The notes: generated from the letters alone by a model not told the origin. A stretch of DNA of 64,000 nt from Notolepis coatsorum (GCA_963971535.1 OZ020585.1:25531104-25595103); one strand, 5' to 3'; shown: positions 32,428 through 42,555, counted from the first letter of the stretch. Made by a program: numbers and translations.

Positions 32428-34412
32428 TTTTTCTTTTCGTGTCAACGTTCACACGCACAATATATGCTTACCTAGGATTTGACTTGATTCAACAACAAAG
32501 CAGTCGGAGCAATGACAAGCCGAAAACTGTCGAAATTGTAGTTATTTGAAGTTTGGATTTTTTTTTTTTGCGACTGAGGTAGGTAAATTACATTTCTTGA
32601 GACTAAAGTACCGAAAAAAGGTACCGTTGGGTACCGGTATCGATTCACAGGTACCGGTACCGGTATCGGTTCAAATGTGAAAGGTACCCATCCCTAGCCA
32701 ATACTCACTGTGAGGTGTGCCTGGTCTGCACCTTTGTTTAACATTAGCTATTTTAGTATTTTTTTGATTGTCACCTACCTTTGTCAGTAGCTCATAACGG
32801 ATAGTTGGACATTTTATATAGCACTTTTATCCAAAGCACTTTACAACTTGTACCTCACATTCACCCATTCCTTCACACACCGACGGCAGAGGCGACCATG
32901 CAAGGTGCCAACCTGCTCATCGGGAGCAGTTAGAGGTTAAGTGTCTTGCTCCAGGACACATCAACACGCTGCTGGGAGGAGTACCTCCTGAGTCCCGTAG
33001 GATAGTGAGTTGATCAGATGAGTACCAGATTTCCCAAGAATAAAATTCAAGACGTTCTCAAATAATGAATGCTGCGCTCATACTTTCTAGAGTCAATATT
33101 AAAGAACCCCAAATATAGTTTGTGTCCTGTGCTGATTCTAATTGTATCTGACATCACAACAGAATTAGCTTATCATCACAATCGTGAAACCCATAACATA
33201 TGACCCGGGGTCATGACAGAATGGAAAATCTGGAACTTGAATTGAATTGAATGACCCTACCAAGTAGGGTCAAATACACTGTAGTGGAGTAACAAGCAGA
33301 CTATTGTCTTTGTAATTCAGCGGGGTAAAGGGAAATACTCACGTAGGCTATGTCAAAGCTGTGGTTATTAATAGTACAGTAATTCCTAGTTACACATTCC
33401 TAGTTATTTCAGACATTAACGTTACTGTATTTGCCTACATTTGCATGTTGGCCTATGAAGCCCTACTATATTATTATTTGACATTGTTTTCCACAGGGAG
33501 AAGAATTGGAGTTTTCTCAAGGACTACGATCAACTGGTAAGAGGATAAACACACGGTAGCCTAAAATTCAGATTTAACCGCAAACAACCTAATCCATTTC
33601 CAAGAGCATGGCGATAAGACGCCCCAAATAATGTAGCTACTTATGGTGTGCGTTTCTTACCTTTTACCGGCGTTGCCAAGGAAGCTAATCCTGACTCCTC
33701 CAACCAGGCTCGGCTGGTCCCCCCCCCCGCACCAGACTAAAAAAGAGAGGCGATCGCTCCTTCAAGGCCGTAGCCCCCAAAGCCGTAGCCCCCAAACTAT
33801 GGAACCAGCTTCCCCTGGAGATTCGATCTGCCCCTACGCTTGAGACATTTAAGGCCCGTTTAAAAACCCACTTTTATTCCCTAGCCTTCGATTAATCCTG
33901 ATTCTCCCACACCCTAACCCACACACTCCCATGCAATTTTATCCTGCCCCCTCCCTCTTGTATCTCTTCTTGTGCTCTTCTGTCCCTGGTGTGCTATACT
34001 GTACTTTGTGCTCCCCTTTCCGCTTGTCCTATTTTTTTAATGTACTGTCCTGTCCTGTTGTGCCTTTTTGTATTTGTGTATTTTATAGGACATTGATTTT
34101 ATGCTTTGACTGTACTGTACAGCACTTTGGTTGGCTCTCGAGCTTTTAAATGTGCTCTATAAATAAATTACTTGACTTGACTTGACTTGACTCGACCACA
34201 TGTGCTCGCAGGGCCAGCCGAAGCCACAGAGGTCTTTACCCGACCACGTGCCCGTCTCCTCTGAGCGCCCGCCCAACACCACCAACCACACGGTGGGCAG
34301 CAGAGTGGCCACACCTCTGGGCGTGGAGCTGATCAGGCTGGACAGGCTGCTGCTGTGGACGGGCACGCATCACAGGTGCAAGAAGCAAGACGCGGAGATG
34401 TTGCCGTGGTAG
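24501..34412 (+). CDS. cimip5: Ciliary microtubule inner protein 5 (C2orf50 homologue), three exons
   Basis: Joined exons 24501-24727, 33497-33536 and 34212-34412 give 155 residues, near the roughly 160 of the human protein. All borders are GT/AG and phases fit (the Trp76 codon is split between exons 1 and 2; phase 0 between 2 and 3). Recognisable blocks in order are SSAGYRLP (10-17), RDQLWRDYVRTE (58-69), NWSFLKDYD (79-87), LPDHVP (98-103) and VGSRVATPLG (117-126) followed by LIRLD. These match my memory of human C2orf50/CIMIP5, a small protein of axonemal doublet microtubules (family knowledge). There is no signal peptide or membrane segment. The start at 24501 is the first ATG in frame ahead of the conserved block. 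A poly(A) signal follows the stop at 34446. Intron 1 (8.8 kb) is filled with repeats. Human places this gene on 2p25, away from COX7A2. Confidence 0.85.
24780..25796 (+). mobile_element. L2-type LINE 3' end with ATT tail, interrupted
   Basis: In cimip5 intron 1. 24790-24917 reads the HITPILHSLPY-like region. 25279-25560 reads CIHGNAPPTLYLKDLLTPEP and HRLWNALPDYLR. The 3' end (GCACTCTGAGACTTGGTTTC) leads to an (ATT)n tail at 25709-25796. Interrupted at 24918 by a short element. Homologous to the minus-strand copy at 41291-41880. Confidence 0.8.
24918..25278. mobile_element. Short non-autonomous element in the L2-type LINE
   Basis: 361 bp between two copies of CCAATGCA (24910-24917 and 25279-25286). 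Removing it restores the LINE reading THQC-IHGNAPP. An 8-bp duplication fits the hAT superfamily. The ends (CAGGGCCCCTTCTAGGC and TGGTCAGAGCCAG) form only a weak inverted repeat. Confidence 0.65.
25889..26760 (-). mobile_element. TCAA-tailed LINE family, 3' half
   Basis: The minus strand, from right to left, encodes parts equivalent to NKLSLHLGKTESILFGSNNK, VGDNFVTRKDEIT, RTRFLY and the Y-Y-D-Y-A-C-T-S-W-Y region. The 3' untranslated region follows and ends in GAATGAATG repeats (25889-25941, an ATTC tail on the minus strand). An internal stretch of the ORF (C-terminal third) is deleted between about 26130 and 26200. Located in cimip5 intron 1. Confidence 0.8.
26808..27282 (+). mobile_element. 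tRNA-derived SINE with 18-bp target duplication
   Basis: 475 bp bounded by perfect copies of AAATTACTCTTTAAATAG (26790-26807 and 27283-27300). The head contains RNA polymerase III promoter-like boxes: TGGCGTAGTGGGCAAGG (A box) and CTGTTCGAGCCCAG (B box, 26869-26882). The 3' part ends in AAATTGGGATGGGAGAAAAT and an A-rich tail. Homologous to the SINE at 40027-40459. The exact duplication indicates a fairly recent insertion. Confidence 0.92.
27301..28249. other. Repeat-like but unassigned part of cimip5 intron 1
   Basis: 27300-27640 may be 5' LINE sequence. 27640-27900 is AT-rich. 27933-28040 contains two diverged copies of GAGTTACAACMTCCCTCYTC with a TTTACTGTACMTTTCTA sequence. No exon seen. 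Confidence 0.35.
29157..29595. mobile_element. hAT-type miniature element in the LINE
   Basis: 439 bp with inverted ends CAGTGGTGGAAGAAGTA and TACTCTCCACCACTG. Flanking 8-mers AAAACTGT and AAAAGTAT agree at 6 of 8 sites, a decayed hAT-size target duplication. It splits the LINE between its LTSTVCK and MELIVTN regions. Confidence 0.8.
30263..31316. repeat. Minisatellite grown from LINE coding sequence
   Basis: Begins with 33-bp units encoding SLAGCDWGAER (30265-30363), then continues as shorter 24-34 bp units of GTGATTGGGGAGCAGAGAG with variable numbers of GA and GTCAGA. It passes directly into the downstream LINE codons (RLMIYQAMIRS from 31319). The unit is thus the LINE's own DWGAER codons. 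About 40 copies. Confidence 0.93.
31764..31951. repeat. 32-bp minisatellite, six copies
   Basis: Six nearly identical units beginning GCTTGTGGGCTGTCTAGTTG with an ACTGAGGTTAAG part, inside the 3' part of the RNase H-bearing LINE. A 59-bp direct duplication also lies just upstream (31470-31587). Confidence 0.9.
32172..32262. mobile_element. Short fold-back element
   Basis: ACTGTAAATTTCACAGAGTA and TTCTACTCAAACTGAGT are mirrored by ACTCAGTTTGAGTAAAATTT and ACTCTGCGAAATGTACTGTG. The arms are about 40 bp with almost no loop. A snap-back miniature element. Confidence 0.75.
32301..32696. mobile_element. hAT-type element with perfect 8-bp target duplication
   Basis: 396 bp with ends TAGGGATGGGTACC and GGTACCCATCCCTA, flanked by GCCAATAC on both sides (32293-32300 and 32697-32704). 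Contains a T-run of about 37 bp at 32388-32424. Homologous to 4029-4455 and 7150-7542. No coding capacity. Confidence 0.92.
32806..33010 (+). repeat. Dispersed fish repeat (CATTCACCCATTC type)
   Basis: Contains GTACCTCACATTCACCCATT, CACCGACGGCAGAGGCGACC and CAACCTGCTCATCGGGAGCA, then a TTAAGTGTCTTGCTCCAGGA block. The same repeat occurs at 54860-55035. It is a common teleost dispersed repeat. Confidence 0.75.
33011..33496. other. End of cimip5 intron 1, no element recognised
   Basis: Contains a short duplicated CCCTACCAAGTAGGGT palindrome (33254-33269). The acceptor is TTTTCCACAG immediately before 33497. Confidence 0.4.
33497..33536 (+). CDS. cimip5: cimip5 exon 2
   Basis: A 40-nt exon encoding the end of Trp76 and EKNWSFLKDYDQL, the most conserved block of the family. 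Acceptor CCACAG, donor CTG|GTAAGAGG. Confidence 0.87.
33690..34190 (+). mobile_element. L2-type LINE 3' end filling cimip5 intron 2
   Basis: Reads TPPTRLGWSPP, then KAVAPKLWNQLPLEIRSA-like sequence in shifted frames and an AxTLETFKARLKTHFYSLAF-like end. The L2-style 3' terminus (CAGCACTTTGGTTGGCTCTC, then GTGCTCTATAAATAAAT) leads to four CTTGA repeats (34171-34190). The tail stops 21 nt before exon 3. Confidence 0.8.
34212..34412 (+). CDS. cimip5: cimip5 exon 3 (terminal)
   Basis: Encodes residues 90-155 and the TAG stop. Contains LPDHVP and VGSRVATPLG and ends in a basic-acidic tail. The acceptor is GTGCTCGCAG. The upstream pyrimidine tract is weak and is in part the LINE tail. Confidence 0.86.
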   Translation, partial: GQPKPQRSLPDHVPVSSERPPNTTNHTVGSRVATPLGVELIRLDRLLLWTGTHHRCKKQDAEMLPW

Positions 34413-34445
34413 AGTCCTCTCCTCGTGGTCGGCCGCGTGCTCGGG

Positions 34446-34451
34446 AATAAA
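34446..34451 (+). terminator. Poly(A) signal of cimip5
   Basis: AATAAA 34 nt after the stop codon, giving a very short 3' untranslated region. No stronger alternative signal is seen nearby. Confidence 0.7.
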
Positions 34452-35289
34452 GCCAATATTATTATTTAGCCTCGATAGGAGATGGTGTCTTTTTATTATT
34501 CGGACGGACACTATCAAAAGCCCCAAAGAGTGAAATGGTCTAAAAAACGTCTAGCAATGTTCATATACACAGTTGTTCCGTGGTTTTCCATAAACTAATG
34601 TTAAACTTGTATTGGGGTGAGGGTGTGGCAGCAATATCTAGGCTAAATATATAATATAGTAAATGATCATTCATACAGAAAACATATTTTCAATTAGACA
34701 TATATATATATATTATTCAATATTTATATACTGTGTATGTTTATATAATATATTTATATTCTGTATTTTTCTCAAATGAAATCAAAGAAATACAACAGAG
34801 GTATCTGTCAATAATCAATCCAAAATATAGGCATTAATTGCAACCAACTCATCTGTAATTAAACAGTAGGATGAACAAGGGGAACATACAGTAGGACCTT
34901 TTTTTTTCGGGAGGGGGAACATAGGACACGGGGAACATAGGGATGACCCAGCTGATACAAGCTAGCCGGTGACCTCACACCCCACGCACAGACATGGGCA
35001 GACATGAACTGTCAAATCAGAAAAGTTTGTAGCACATGTTATTTTAACACTACCGGCAACCATAAACAAAGTAGTCGAAGCACAACAGCCAGTTCAGAGC
35101 CACCAATGGAACAACTGTATGGCCGCGGCTAATAAAGAGACAAGAAATGCATCAGTGAGCCATATCAGTCTTTAGGGCTCTCCAATGGTGTCCATCTAAA
35201 TACAAAACGCTATCAAAAGGCCCATTTATGGGGTTGATTCAGGTAGAGATAGGGTCCAAATGTTGACTCAAGCCCCCTACCCTTTTGCC
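34452..35289. other. Intergenic, AT-rich
   Basis: TA-rich around 34640-34770. No gene or recognisable element. Confidence 0.35.
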
Positions 35290-35560
35290 CTGTCACTTAC
35301 TAAGTTAAGATAAGATGAGATGTTCCTTTATTAATCCCTGTGGGAAAATGCAGGCGTCATAGCAGCAATATCAGAGTAGAGGTAAAGAACAAGATACAAT
35401 ATGAATACAAAAGATAAAGGTGAGGGTCTGGTCAGTCGGACAGGTGAGACATACAGTATGTTACTCTATCAATAATAATAACACACTGACAGATGAGACA
35501 TACAGTATGTACACTCCATCAATAATAATATCACACTATGCCAGAGTCTGTGCTGGGTCC
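35290..35560 (-). repeat. Dispersed LINE-tail-like fish repeat
   Basis: TAAGATAAGATGAGATGTTC and CTTTATTAATCCCTGTGGGA is a common teleost repeat 3' end. It is followed by two copies of a segment with TGAGACATACAGTATGT (35446-35540). Confidence 0.55.
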
Positions 35561-35602
35561 CAATCCCACCCTGTATACATCTTTGCCATAGTCGCATTAT
35601 AT

Positions 35603-36121
35603 AGGTAAGGGATAATGTATAGCTACGAGCCTACGAGGTCATTGTCGCAAAATAATTGACCGACACAGAGTTTAAAATACAGAGGCGCCTCGACGAGGTG
35701 TTTTAAATGTAGTGAAGGTCAATTATTTTGCGACATTGACCGAGTATAGGCTATACATTATCCCGCTTATTACATGGCTAACTTAATAACAATATACCTA
35801 ATTCATTTTACACCATCGACAAGACGAGATCAAATGCAGACGCAGTTCTGTTCTGTCGCTCGCAGCCGGCAGGTCTGTGGTCTGATTGCACTGATGACAG
35901 CTGTGCATATGTTGAGCAGCTTTCATGACTGCGATCTAAATGCTTGATTGCTCCCTGCTTAGATGTAGTGTGTGTCAGTGGGCTTGATTGCGAACAGCTG
36001 CGCACAGTGGTCATTATTGCTCGGCAGAGGTCCGTTATCGAGTAATAACGGACCTCTGACGAGCGCTATTGACCAATCACAATCAAGCATTTCGGCGAAT
36101 GTGAAAATGCCATGTAATAAG
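35603..36121. mobile_element. Palindrome-rich miniature element
   Basis: Three inverted repeats are nested: GGGATAATGTATAGC (35609) with GCTATACATTATCCC (35749-35763); GTCAATTATTTTGCGACA (35718) with TGTCGCAAAATAATTGAC (35643); and CTTATTACATGGC (35765) with GCCATGTAATAAG (36109-36121). CGAGTAATAACGGACCTCTG mirrors CAGAGGTCCGTTATCG at 36024-36060. The last pair may be the terminal repeats of one element nested in another. Confidence 0.6.
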
Positions 36122-37599
36122 ACAGGATAATCATGAACAAATGTATAATCATGAAAAAAGTGGATAAGTATGGGAGTTTTTTACTGTCAAATTCCAGTGT
36201 TCTTTATTATTTTGGTTCAAAATGTGGATATTAAAAGATATTCCGAGCACATTGCTCATCATACCAACGCAAAGTCAATGCCTATCTAAAACTGATTTCT
36301 TGAAGATCTATAACCTATTTTATTTGATTTAGGTGATGGATCAGTCTTAACAGAAGGAGACAAGCACATTAATAGTCAGGTCCAAACAACTATCATGATA
36401 GCAAGACAGATTCTTCTAAGAGGGAGTGCCTCCAGTCTAAGAACGGGCTGCAGAGATTACAAGAGTAGCTGCATTTTTAAAGATATCCTAGAAACCGTTG
36501 AGATTGGAAGCATATATTAGAAAATGGAGCAAATATATAACCTTTTTGGAGGCACCTGACATGGGGTTATACTCAGTGGGGAGATGTGGGTGTTGTATCT
36601 CAATATAAGCATGGACAAAAACATGTATTTGTTTCATACTTACCTGTCTCAGAACTGGTCTGTTTGTTAAGATATGTCTTGTTCCAAATATCTGAGTCCA
36701 GTGTATATGAGGCAGTGTATCTCTCATGACAACCAAGGCTAATTGTGTATGTCGTGATGATGAGTGGGTGGGATTAGGGGGGGGGGGGGGGGGGGGGGGT
36801 TGTATGTATAATGTGTCATTTCTGGAGCATAAATATGTGATGTACATTATGTGATATTTTGTTTAATAAGTCATTTTAAAAATGTTAATCGGGAAGATCT
36901 ATAACCCAATTGAACGTTATTTTTCCAAGGGTTATGTTTCTTGAACCAGACCAGATTCTTGAACACCTCGTTCTTTCAATAAAATAAGGAGTTTCCTGAG
37001 TGTGGAAGCATATTTTATGACGGCCGTATTGTGTAAGTAAAGTATATTGTGGAATTCTAGGCTTACCTTGATTATTGCCCTGAATGGATGATGGGGAGAG
37101 ACAACACCAACAGTCTTAACAGCAGTGGAGCCAGCCAGCAATCAATATATCTAATGGCCTCCTCTATCAAATCAGCATGTCTCACAGCAAGAGCTATATG
37201 GTTCAGTAAGACTTGGACTATGGGTGCTTTATGCCAGTGCAGCTAAGACTACTCTTACAAAAAACTGAATGTAGTGCCGGACAAGGCGTTGTGGGGCATT
37301 CTGCACAACCCCAATTCTGGCCCTGCTGGTTGAGGTGGGAGAGACCACATTAGACTAAGAAGAACAAAGTTAGCTTTAGTTAGCTGTGAAACCTATTTTA
37401 TCTTTTTTCGTTGATAAAATCACCTACGTTCATTGTAATTCTAACACTGCTGCTGGCTCCCCTGTTTTACCAGCTCACTGTCCAACTCTTTTACCTCAAT
37501 TATCTCCTATTTCTCTACACAATCCCATTGATACTGTATCTCACATGTGCATGTGCCATGTCTGTCGGATATAATCCCCCCCAAATTCCTTAAAGAGGT
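36122..37599. other. Gene-free stretch with a poly-G run
   Basis: 36777-36799 is a run of about 23 G. No exon or element recognised with confidence. 37150-37350 may contain old LINE sequence. Confidence 0.35.
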
Positions 37600-40026
37600 C
37601 CTGCCTACTGTCTATAATCAACCTCTCACTCTCTTCTAGATCGTCCCTGATATCTTTAAACTGCCGACCGTCCAACCCATTCTCAGAAAACCTGAGAACC
37701 AACGTTATCTTATTTCCATTCCATACGATGAATGCAAAAAGAGGAGGTGCTCAAGGAACTACGCCGTGCCAGACCCCCCTGGTCTGTTTAATTAATGGCC
37801 ATGTCTGGCCCATGTACGTCAAACACAAGAACATCCTAGATCCAACCCAACCAATTGATTACAGACCCATTTCAAAACTACCATTCATCTCCAAAATCCA
37901 TCAAAAGATTGCTGCCCAGCAGCTCCTGGAGGTAATTGAAAATCACAACATTTTCAATAAATTCCAATCCGGTTTCCGTCACCAACATAGCACAGAAACA
38001 GCACTCTCTAAACGTAACCGATGACATCCTCATGCGGGCGGACCACGGCGAACACTCCATTATTGTTCCTACTTGACTTAACTGCTGCTTTCGACACTAT
38101 CGACCATACCATCATGATTGAGCGGCTACATACGTAAGTGGGTTGGCATTTCTAGCTCCTGTTTAACATTTTACATTTAGTCATTTAGCTGACGCTTTTA
38201 TGTTTAAACTGGTTCTCATCATATTTGACTAATAGTACATTCAAAGTTGCTATCTTCTACTGCCTCTATTCTCTTTGGAGTTCCGCAGGATTTATTCCTC
38301 TGCTCCATCATCTTCTCACTCTTATCTGTTACCCCTTGAACATCTATTGAACCAGTTCAACTGTATTTCTCACCACTGTTATGCTGACGATCTCCAACTG
38401 TACATGTCTGTCAAACCCAATGACACAGGTAATATTAACACCCTTAATGTCTGCGGTGAAAGAATGGATGTCATCAAACGTCCTATTAAATCCAGACAAA
38501 ATAGAGCTCATTGGTTCGGACAGATTAATCTCTCAAGTAAAACCTCATATCGGTCCTCCATCCATCAACATTACATCCTCCGCTAGAAATTTGGGAGTAA
38601 TCCTTGACCATAATCTTAATCTTTAATCACACTATCAAACTTGTTAGGGTTTGACACCGACCCCAAACGCAACGACACAAGAGAGTAGGATTCAGAGTTG
38701 CCAAAAACAAGGGCTTGTTTATTAAGACTAAATAAACAGCACAGACTGGGAAGAGTTCAAACAAAGACTGGAATACAAGCAAGGATGAATGTTGCTGCTC
38801 TGCAGCCTCTCCCGGGATGGTAGTCAGGGGAAGCAGACGCTGACGTCAGAGCCGCTCTGCAGACCTCTCTCGGCAGAATCTCCGAGGTGGTTGCGGGACC
38901 GAGAGAGAGAGAGAGGGAGCGAGTTAACTCAGAGTGCAGGTGGAACAGAGCAGGTGAACAGGAGAGGTGACTTGTACCCGAAAACAGAGTTATCCAAGTG
39001 ACTGAATCTTCGGTGTAAATACACACTGTGAGTAACGTTCCAAACACAATCCCAAGTGATAGATATCTTCGGTGCAAAATAAACACTGAGCGAAGTCCCA
39101 AAATACAATTCCAATGTGATAATATCTTCGGTGTGTAAACACACAGTGGGAGATGTTAGGCCAAAATATTATCCCAATGAAACAATCCAAAAAAGGCTAA
39201 ACGCTGGGTGAGTGACTGTCTGATAAAAAGCTGGAAATCTTCAGTGTTATGAAAACACACGAAAACGGAATTTGATCAAAGACAGTCATAAAAAACTCAC
39301 CCAGGCGTTGTGCGTAAAGAGCGTTGGAACAGAATGGAGCGAGCGCGTCGCCTCGGGGAAAGGGTGTCCAAGAGGAATGCTTCTTGAATATCCTGGAGGC
39401 AAAGCACAGGGAAACAACAGCAGGCAGCAGGAACGGCGAATGCAACTGAAATATCAAAACGATCCCAACAAAACTTGAATGGGGAAACGGGGTATAAATA
39501 ATACGGGAATGCTTAATTGACAAGCAGTGACAGCTGAGGGATGTGATTGATAAGCGTGTGGACGGGGGAGAACCAATCAACGACGTCTCTGGGAAGAAGC
39601 GTGTGAAATGGGGAAATGCAATGATTAACAGAAAACAATTGGAAACAGAGCGAGTAGGCTTAAAGGAACAGAGCGAGTGGGTGAGCAGCAGACCAATCAT
39701 CACAGTACTTCAAGAAGCCTGTGGTGGGGAAAGAACCAAACCTTACAAAACTAGTACAAACCTGCTTCTTCCAACTCCGGAACATTGCCTAAATCAAACC
39801 TATGCTTTCAATCAGAGATTGTGAAACACTTATCAACACACCGATATTTTCTCACTCAGATTACTGTAATGCTCTCTTCTCCTGTCTCAGCGAATCAGCC
39901 ATGTCCCGCCTACAACTCGTGCAAAACACAGCAGCCAGGCTGCTCACTGGAACCAGCCGTAGATCCCGCATCACACCCATCCTCACATCCCTTCACTGGC
40001 TCACCGTAAGGTATAGGATTGACTTC
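37600..40026 (+). mobile_element. L2-like LINE, degenerate, interrupted by an LTR
   Basis: Before the LTR: DYRPISKLPFISKIHQKIAA (37857-37916), NIFNKFQSGFRHQHSTETAL (37948-38007), a LLDLTAAFDTIDHTIMIERL frame (38073-38130) and a YADDLQLYMSVKP-type YxDD box around 38380-38415. After the LTR: FSHSDYCNALFSCLSESAMS (39849-39906), NTAARLLTGTSRR and SLHWLTVRYRIDFKMALHG (39988-40044). Stops, shifts and a short repeat insertion (38165-38200) make it inactive. Confidence 0.8.
38642..39747 (-). mobile_element. Solo LTR, copy 2
   Basis: 1106 bp, homologous along its length to 22255-23388. Ends TGTTAGGGTTTGACACC and AACCTTACA, flanked by a perfect AAACT duplication (38637-38641 and 39748-39752). It splits the LINE 37600-40026. 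A minus-strand AATAAACAAGCCC near the left end supports minus orientation. No internal region. Confidence 0.87.
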
Positions 40027-40459
40027 AAAATGGCCCTACATGGGCGGCTGGGTAGCGCAGTAGACTAAGCACTTGCCTACCACCGCAGAGACTCTGGGAT
40101 CGAATCCAGCTGTCAGCGGTACCTCCGGCTTGGTCAGTCGTCCCTACTAACACAATTGGCAGTGTTAGCGGGTGGGAAGCCGGTGGGGTATGTGTCCTGG
40201 TCGTTGTACAACAGCGACTCCTACTGGTCGGTCGGGGCGCCTCCCACGCGTTACATTTCCCCAGTGAGAGTCCTCGCTGTCAGGTGAAAAGAAGCGGCTG
40301 GCTGACTCCACATGTATCGGAGGAGACATGTGATAGTCTTCACCCTCCCTAGGCCGACAGTGGGGGGGAAATGCGTGCAACGACCAGGGAGGGAATTGGC
40401 ATAACGACTAAATTGGGATGGGAGAAAAATACGGGGAAAAAGTGAGGACAAAAAATAGA
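40027..40459 (+). mobile_element. tRNA-derived SINE, second copy
   Basis: Head GGGTAGCGCAGTAGACTAAG and CTGGGATCGAATCCAG (pol III A and B box-like), a body sharing GCGACTCCTACTGGTCGGT and CGCCTCCCACGCGTTAC with 26808-27282, and the tail AAATTGGGATGGGAGAAAAA. No clear target duplication. It sits at the 3' side of the LINE 37600-40026. Confidence 0.88.
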
Positions 40460-40862
40460 TTTAGGCCATTCAGATCCTCCAACCAAGGTCTCCTATCTAT
40501 AGGCCTCTCAAATCCTCCAACCAAGGTATCCTACACTCCCTACAGTATCTATACCCCACTCCCTCCGTAAATTAAAAGGTGATTGCTCTTTTGCCGTTGG
40601 GGCCCCATCCCTCTGGAACTCCCTCTCACTCTCTGTTAGATCAGCAGAATCTAAACGGCTTTAAAAAATAAAACTACTCAAAACACATCTCTACCAACTT
40701 GCCTTCCCTGTTTTGTGCTTTTTTTAATATTCTTATGTGATGTGTTGCACCTTGTTTTAATTATTGTGTTATGTGATGTACTTTGTGTTATTTCTGTCAT
40801 GCGAAGCACTTTGCAACATCGTTGGAAACGGTGCTATATGAATAAAAACATACTTATTTACT
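40460..40862 (+). mobile_element. L2-type LINE 3' end
   Basis: Reads GAPSLWNSLSLSVRSAES and LLKTHLYQLAFPVLCF-like sequence. The terminus GAAGCACTTTGCAACATCGT, then CGGTGCTATATGAATAAA, leads to short TTAC repeats. Possibly the 3' continuation of the LINE at 37600, split by the SINE at 40027. Confidence 0.75.
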
Positions 40863-41287
40863 TACTTTACATTGTGTGGCAAAACATGTATGGGCTTGAG
40901 CAGGTTCACCCAGGAAAACAGCTGTGAGAGGAGAGCTGGGGGTGGAGAGGAAGTAGAGAGAACAAGACAACAACATTTTGTTCAGTACAATGAAAATCTC
41001 TTTTTTCAAACAGAAGGTGTTGACATAAAATGACCCCAAATGTTAAATGTTGTTGTGAAAATGATGACTAAAGCCATTTTGATCTCTATCCCCCTGGATA
41101 TAAACTAAATTAAGCCATTTCAGATATCCAATCTGCTTCTTCTGAAATATTGCATAATACACACAGGCTACCCTGATTGCCCCCTCTGTCAGTTGTCAGT
41201 AGTTGTAAAGGATATCAGCTAGCTAACCCACATGCAAATAATGAAACCAATTTGCTAGAATTCAGTACATTTTAGTGGTTCAGAAAC

Positions 41288-41290
<3 letters not shown>
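40863..41290. other. Unassigned
   Basis: No gene or element recognised. Confidence 0.3.
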
Positions 41291-41329
<39 letters not shown>

Positions 41330-41880
41330 TCAATTTGTACCGCACTTTATATTTGTGAAAATCTCAAAGTGCTACAGGAGATAAAGATAAAAAGTTAAAT
41401 GAATAAAAATAATAGAAGTAAAATTTAAAGTAAAAGAATAATTCAGGTAAATGCCTTGTTAAAAAGAAATGTTTTTAGGCCCTTTTAAAAACTTCAACGG
41501 ACTGTGGTGCTCTCAGATGGTCGGGGAGGGCATTCCACAGCCGAGGAGCAGCATCGCGTAACGTCTAGTTCTATCACTGATTAAGCTTGGCGACTCTTTC
41601 GAAGTTGGTTAAGGTTAGAGTTTGTCTTAGAGCAGGGCGATAGACCACCAGCCCTGATTGTTTGAGTGTCCAGAGCGGAGGGAGCGGGTGGAGGTCGGGG
41701 GAGCGATGAGCTCTTTTAGATAGGAGGGGGTGTTGCTGTGGATGCACTGATGGGTGAGGAGGGAGACCTTGTATTCAATCCTGGAGGAGACAGGGAGCCA
41801 GTGTAGGGAATGGAGTATGGGTGTGATGTGATCATATTTCCGCACTCTCATCAGGATCCTAGCAGCACAGCAACTGTGAC
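41291..41880 (-). mobile_element. L2-type LINE 3' end with AAT tail
   Basis: The minus strand encodes VRKYDHITPILHSLHWLPVS, then RIEYKVSLLTHQCIHSNTPS and YLKELIAPPT. The 3' end leads to (ATT)n (plus-strand AAT run 41291-41327). Same family as 24780-25796. Confidence 0.83.
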
Positions 41881-41999
41881 AATTTATCACCTGCACAGTT
41901 AGCCAATGTTAACCTCCCATAGCAATCAATCATATTGGGCATATGAATTTGTTTACATTTGGAAACATGTATTATGCTACAATCTCCTTTCATCTGCCG

Positions 42000-42195
42000 C
42001 TGAAGTGCCCTTGAGCAAGGCACTTAACCCCCAACTGCTCCAGTGGAGTTGCTCAGTGGCCAACGGTGTCAGACTGTGGTTGTACTGGGCAGCTCCCAGG
42101 TATGAATGGAACTGTGTGAATGTGAAGCAGGGCGTAGCTGAAAAGAGCATCTGTGCTCAGCGAACCTACCCTGGGTAAATAAATGTTAAACAAAC
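42000..42195 (+). repeat. Dispersed fish repeat (GAAGTGCCCTTGAGCAAGGC)
   Basis: The phrase GAAGTGCCCTTGAGCAAGGC and ACTTAACCCCCAACTGCTCC is a very common teleost dispersed repeat, ending here in TGGGTAAATAAATGTTAAA. Confidence 0.75.
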
Positions 42196-42547
42196 AATGA
42201 ACACAAGGCCACGCCCCCTTGGCTGTGCTCAGAGAGGATGCACTAAAAACAATTATAACAAATCAAATGCGACATTCCACAAGTTTACAAATAGCCTACA
42301 TATCTTAATGCATCTTAACATGAACATAAACTGGAAACACATCTTTAGGCCATCCTATATAACAAAATAAATAGGCCTAACAATAATAGCCTATACACAA
42401 CTAGGCTATACTCATTCACTATCTGAGTTACAGTGATGGCAAATGTAGGGTCTGGGCACTCCAACTAAGCAGAACTTATGTGCCCACTGGTTGCACATCC
42501 AACACTTCTCCCATACCTCCCCTGAATGGCTGTGGGAGAAAGTTTCC
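42196..42547. other. Unassigned
   Basis: No gene or element recognised. Confidence 0.3.
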
Positions 42548-42555
42548 ATACAAAC

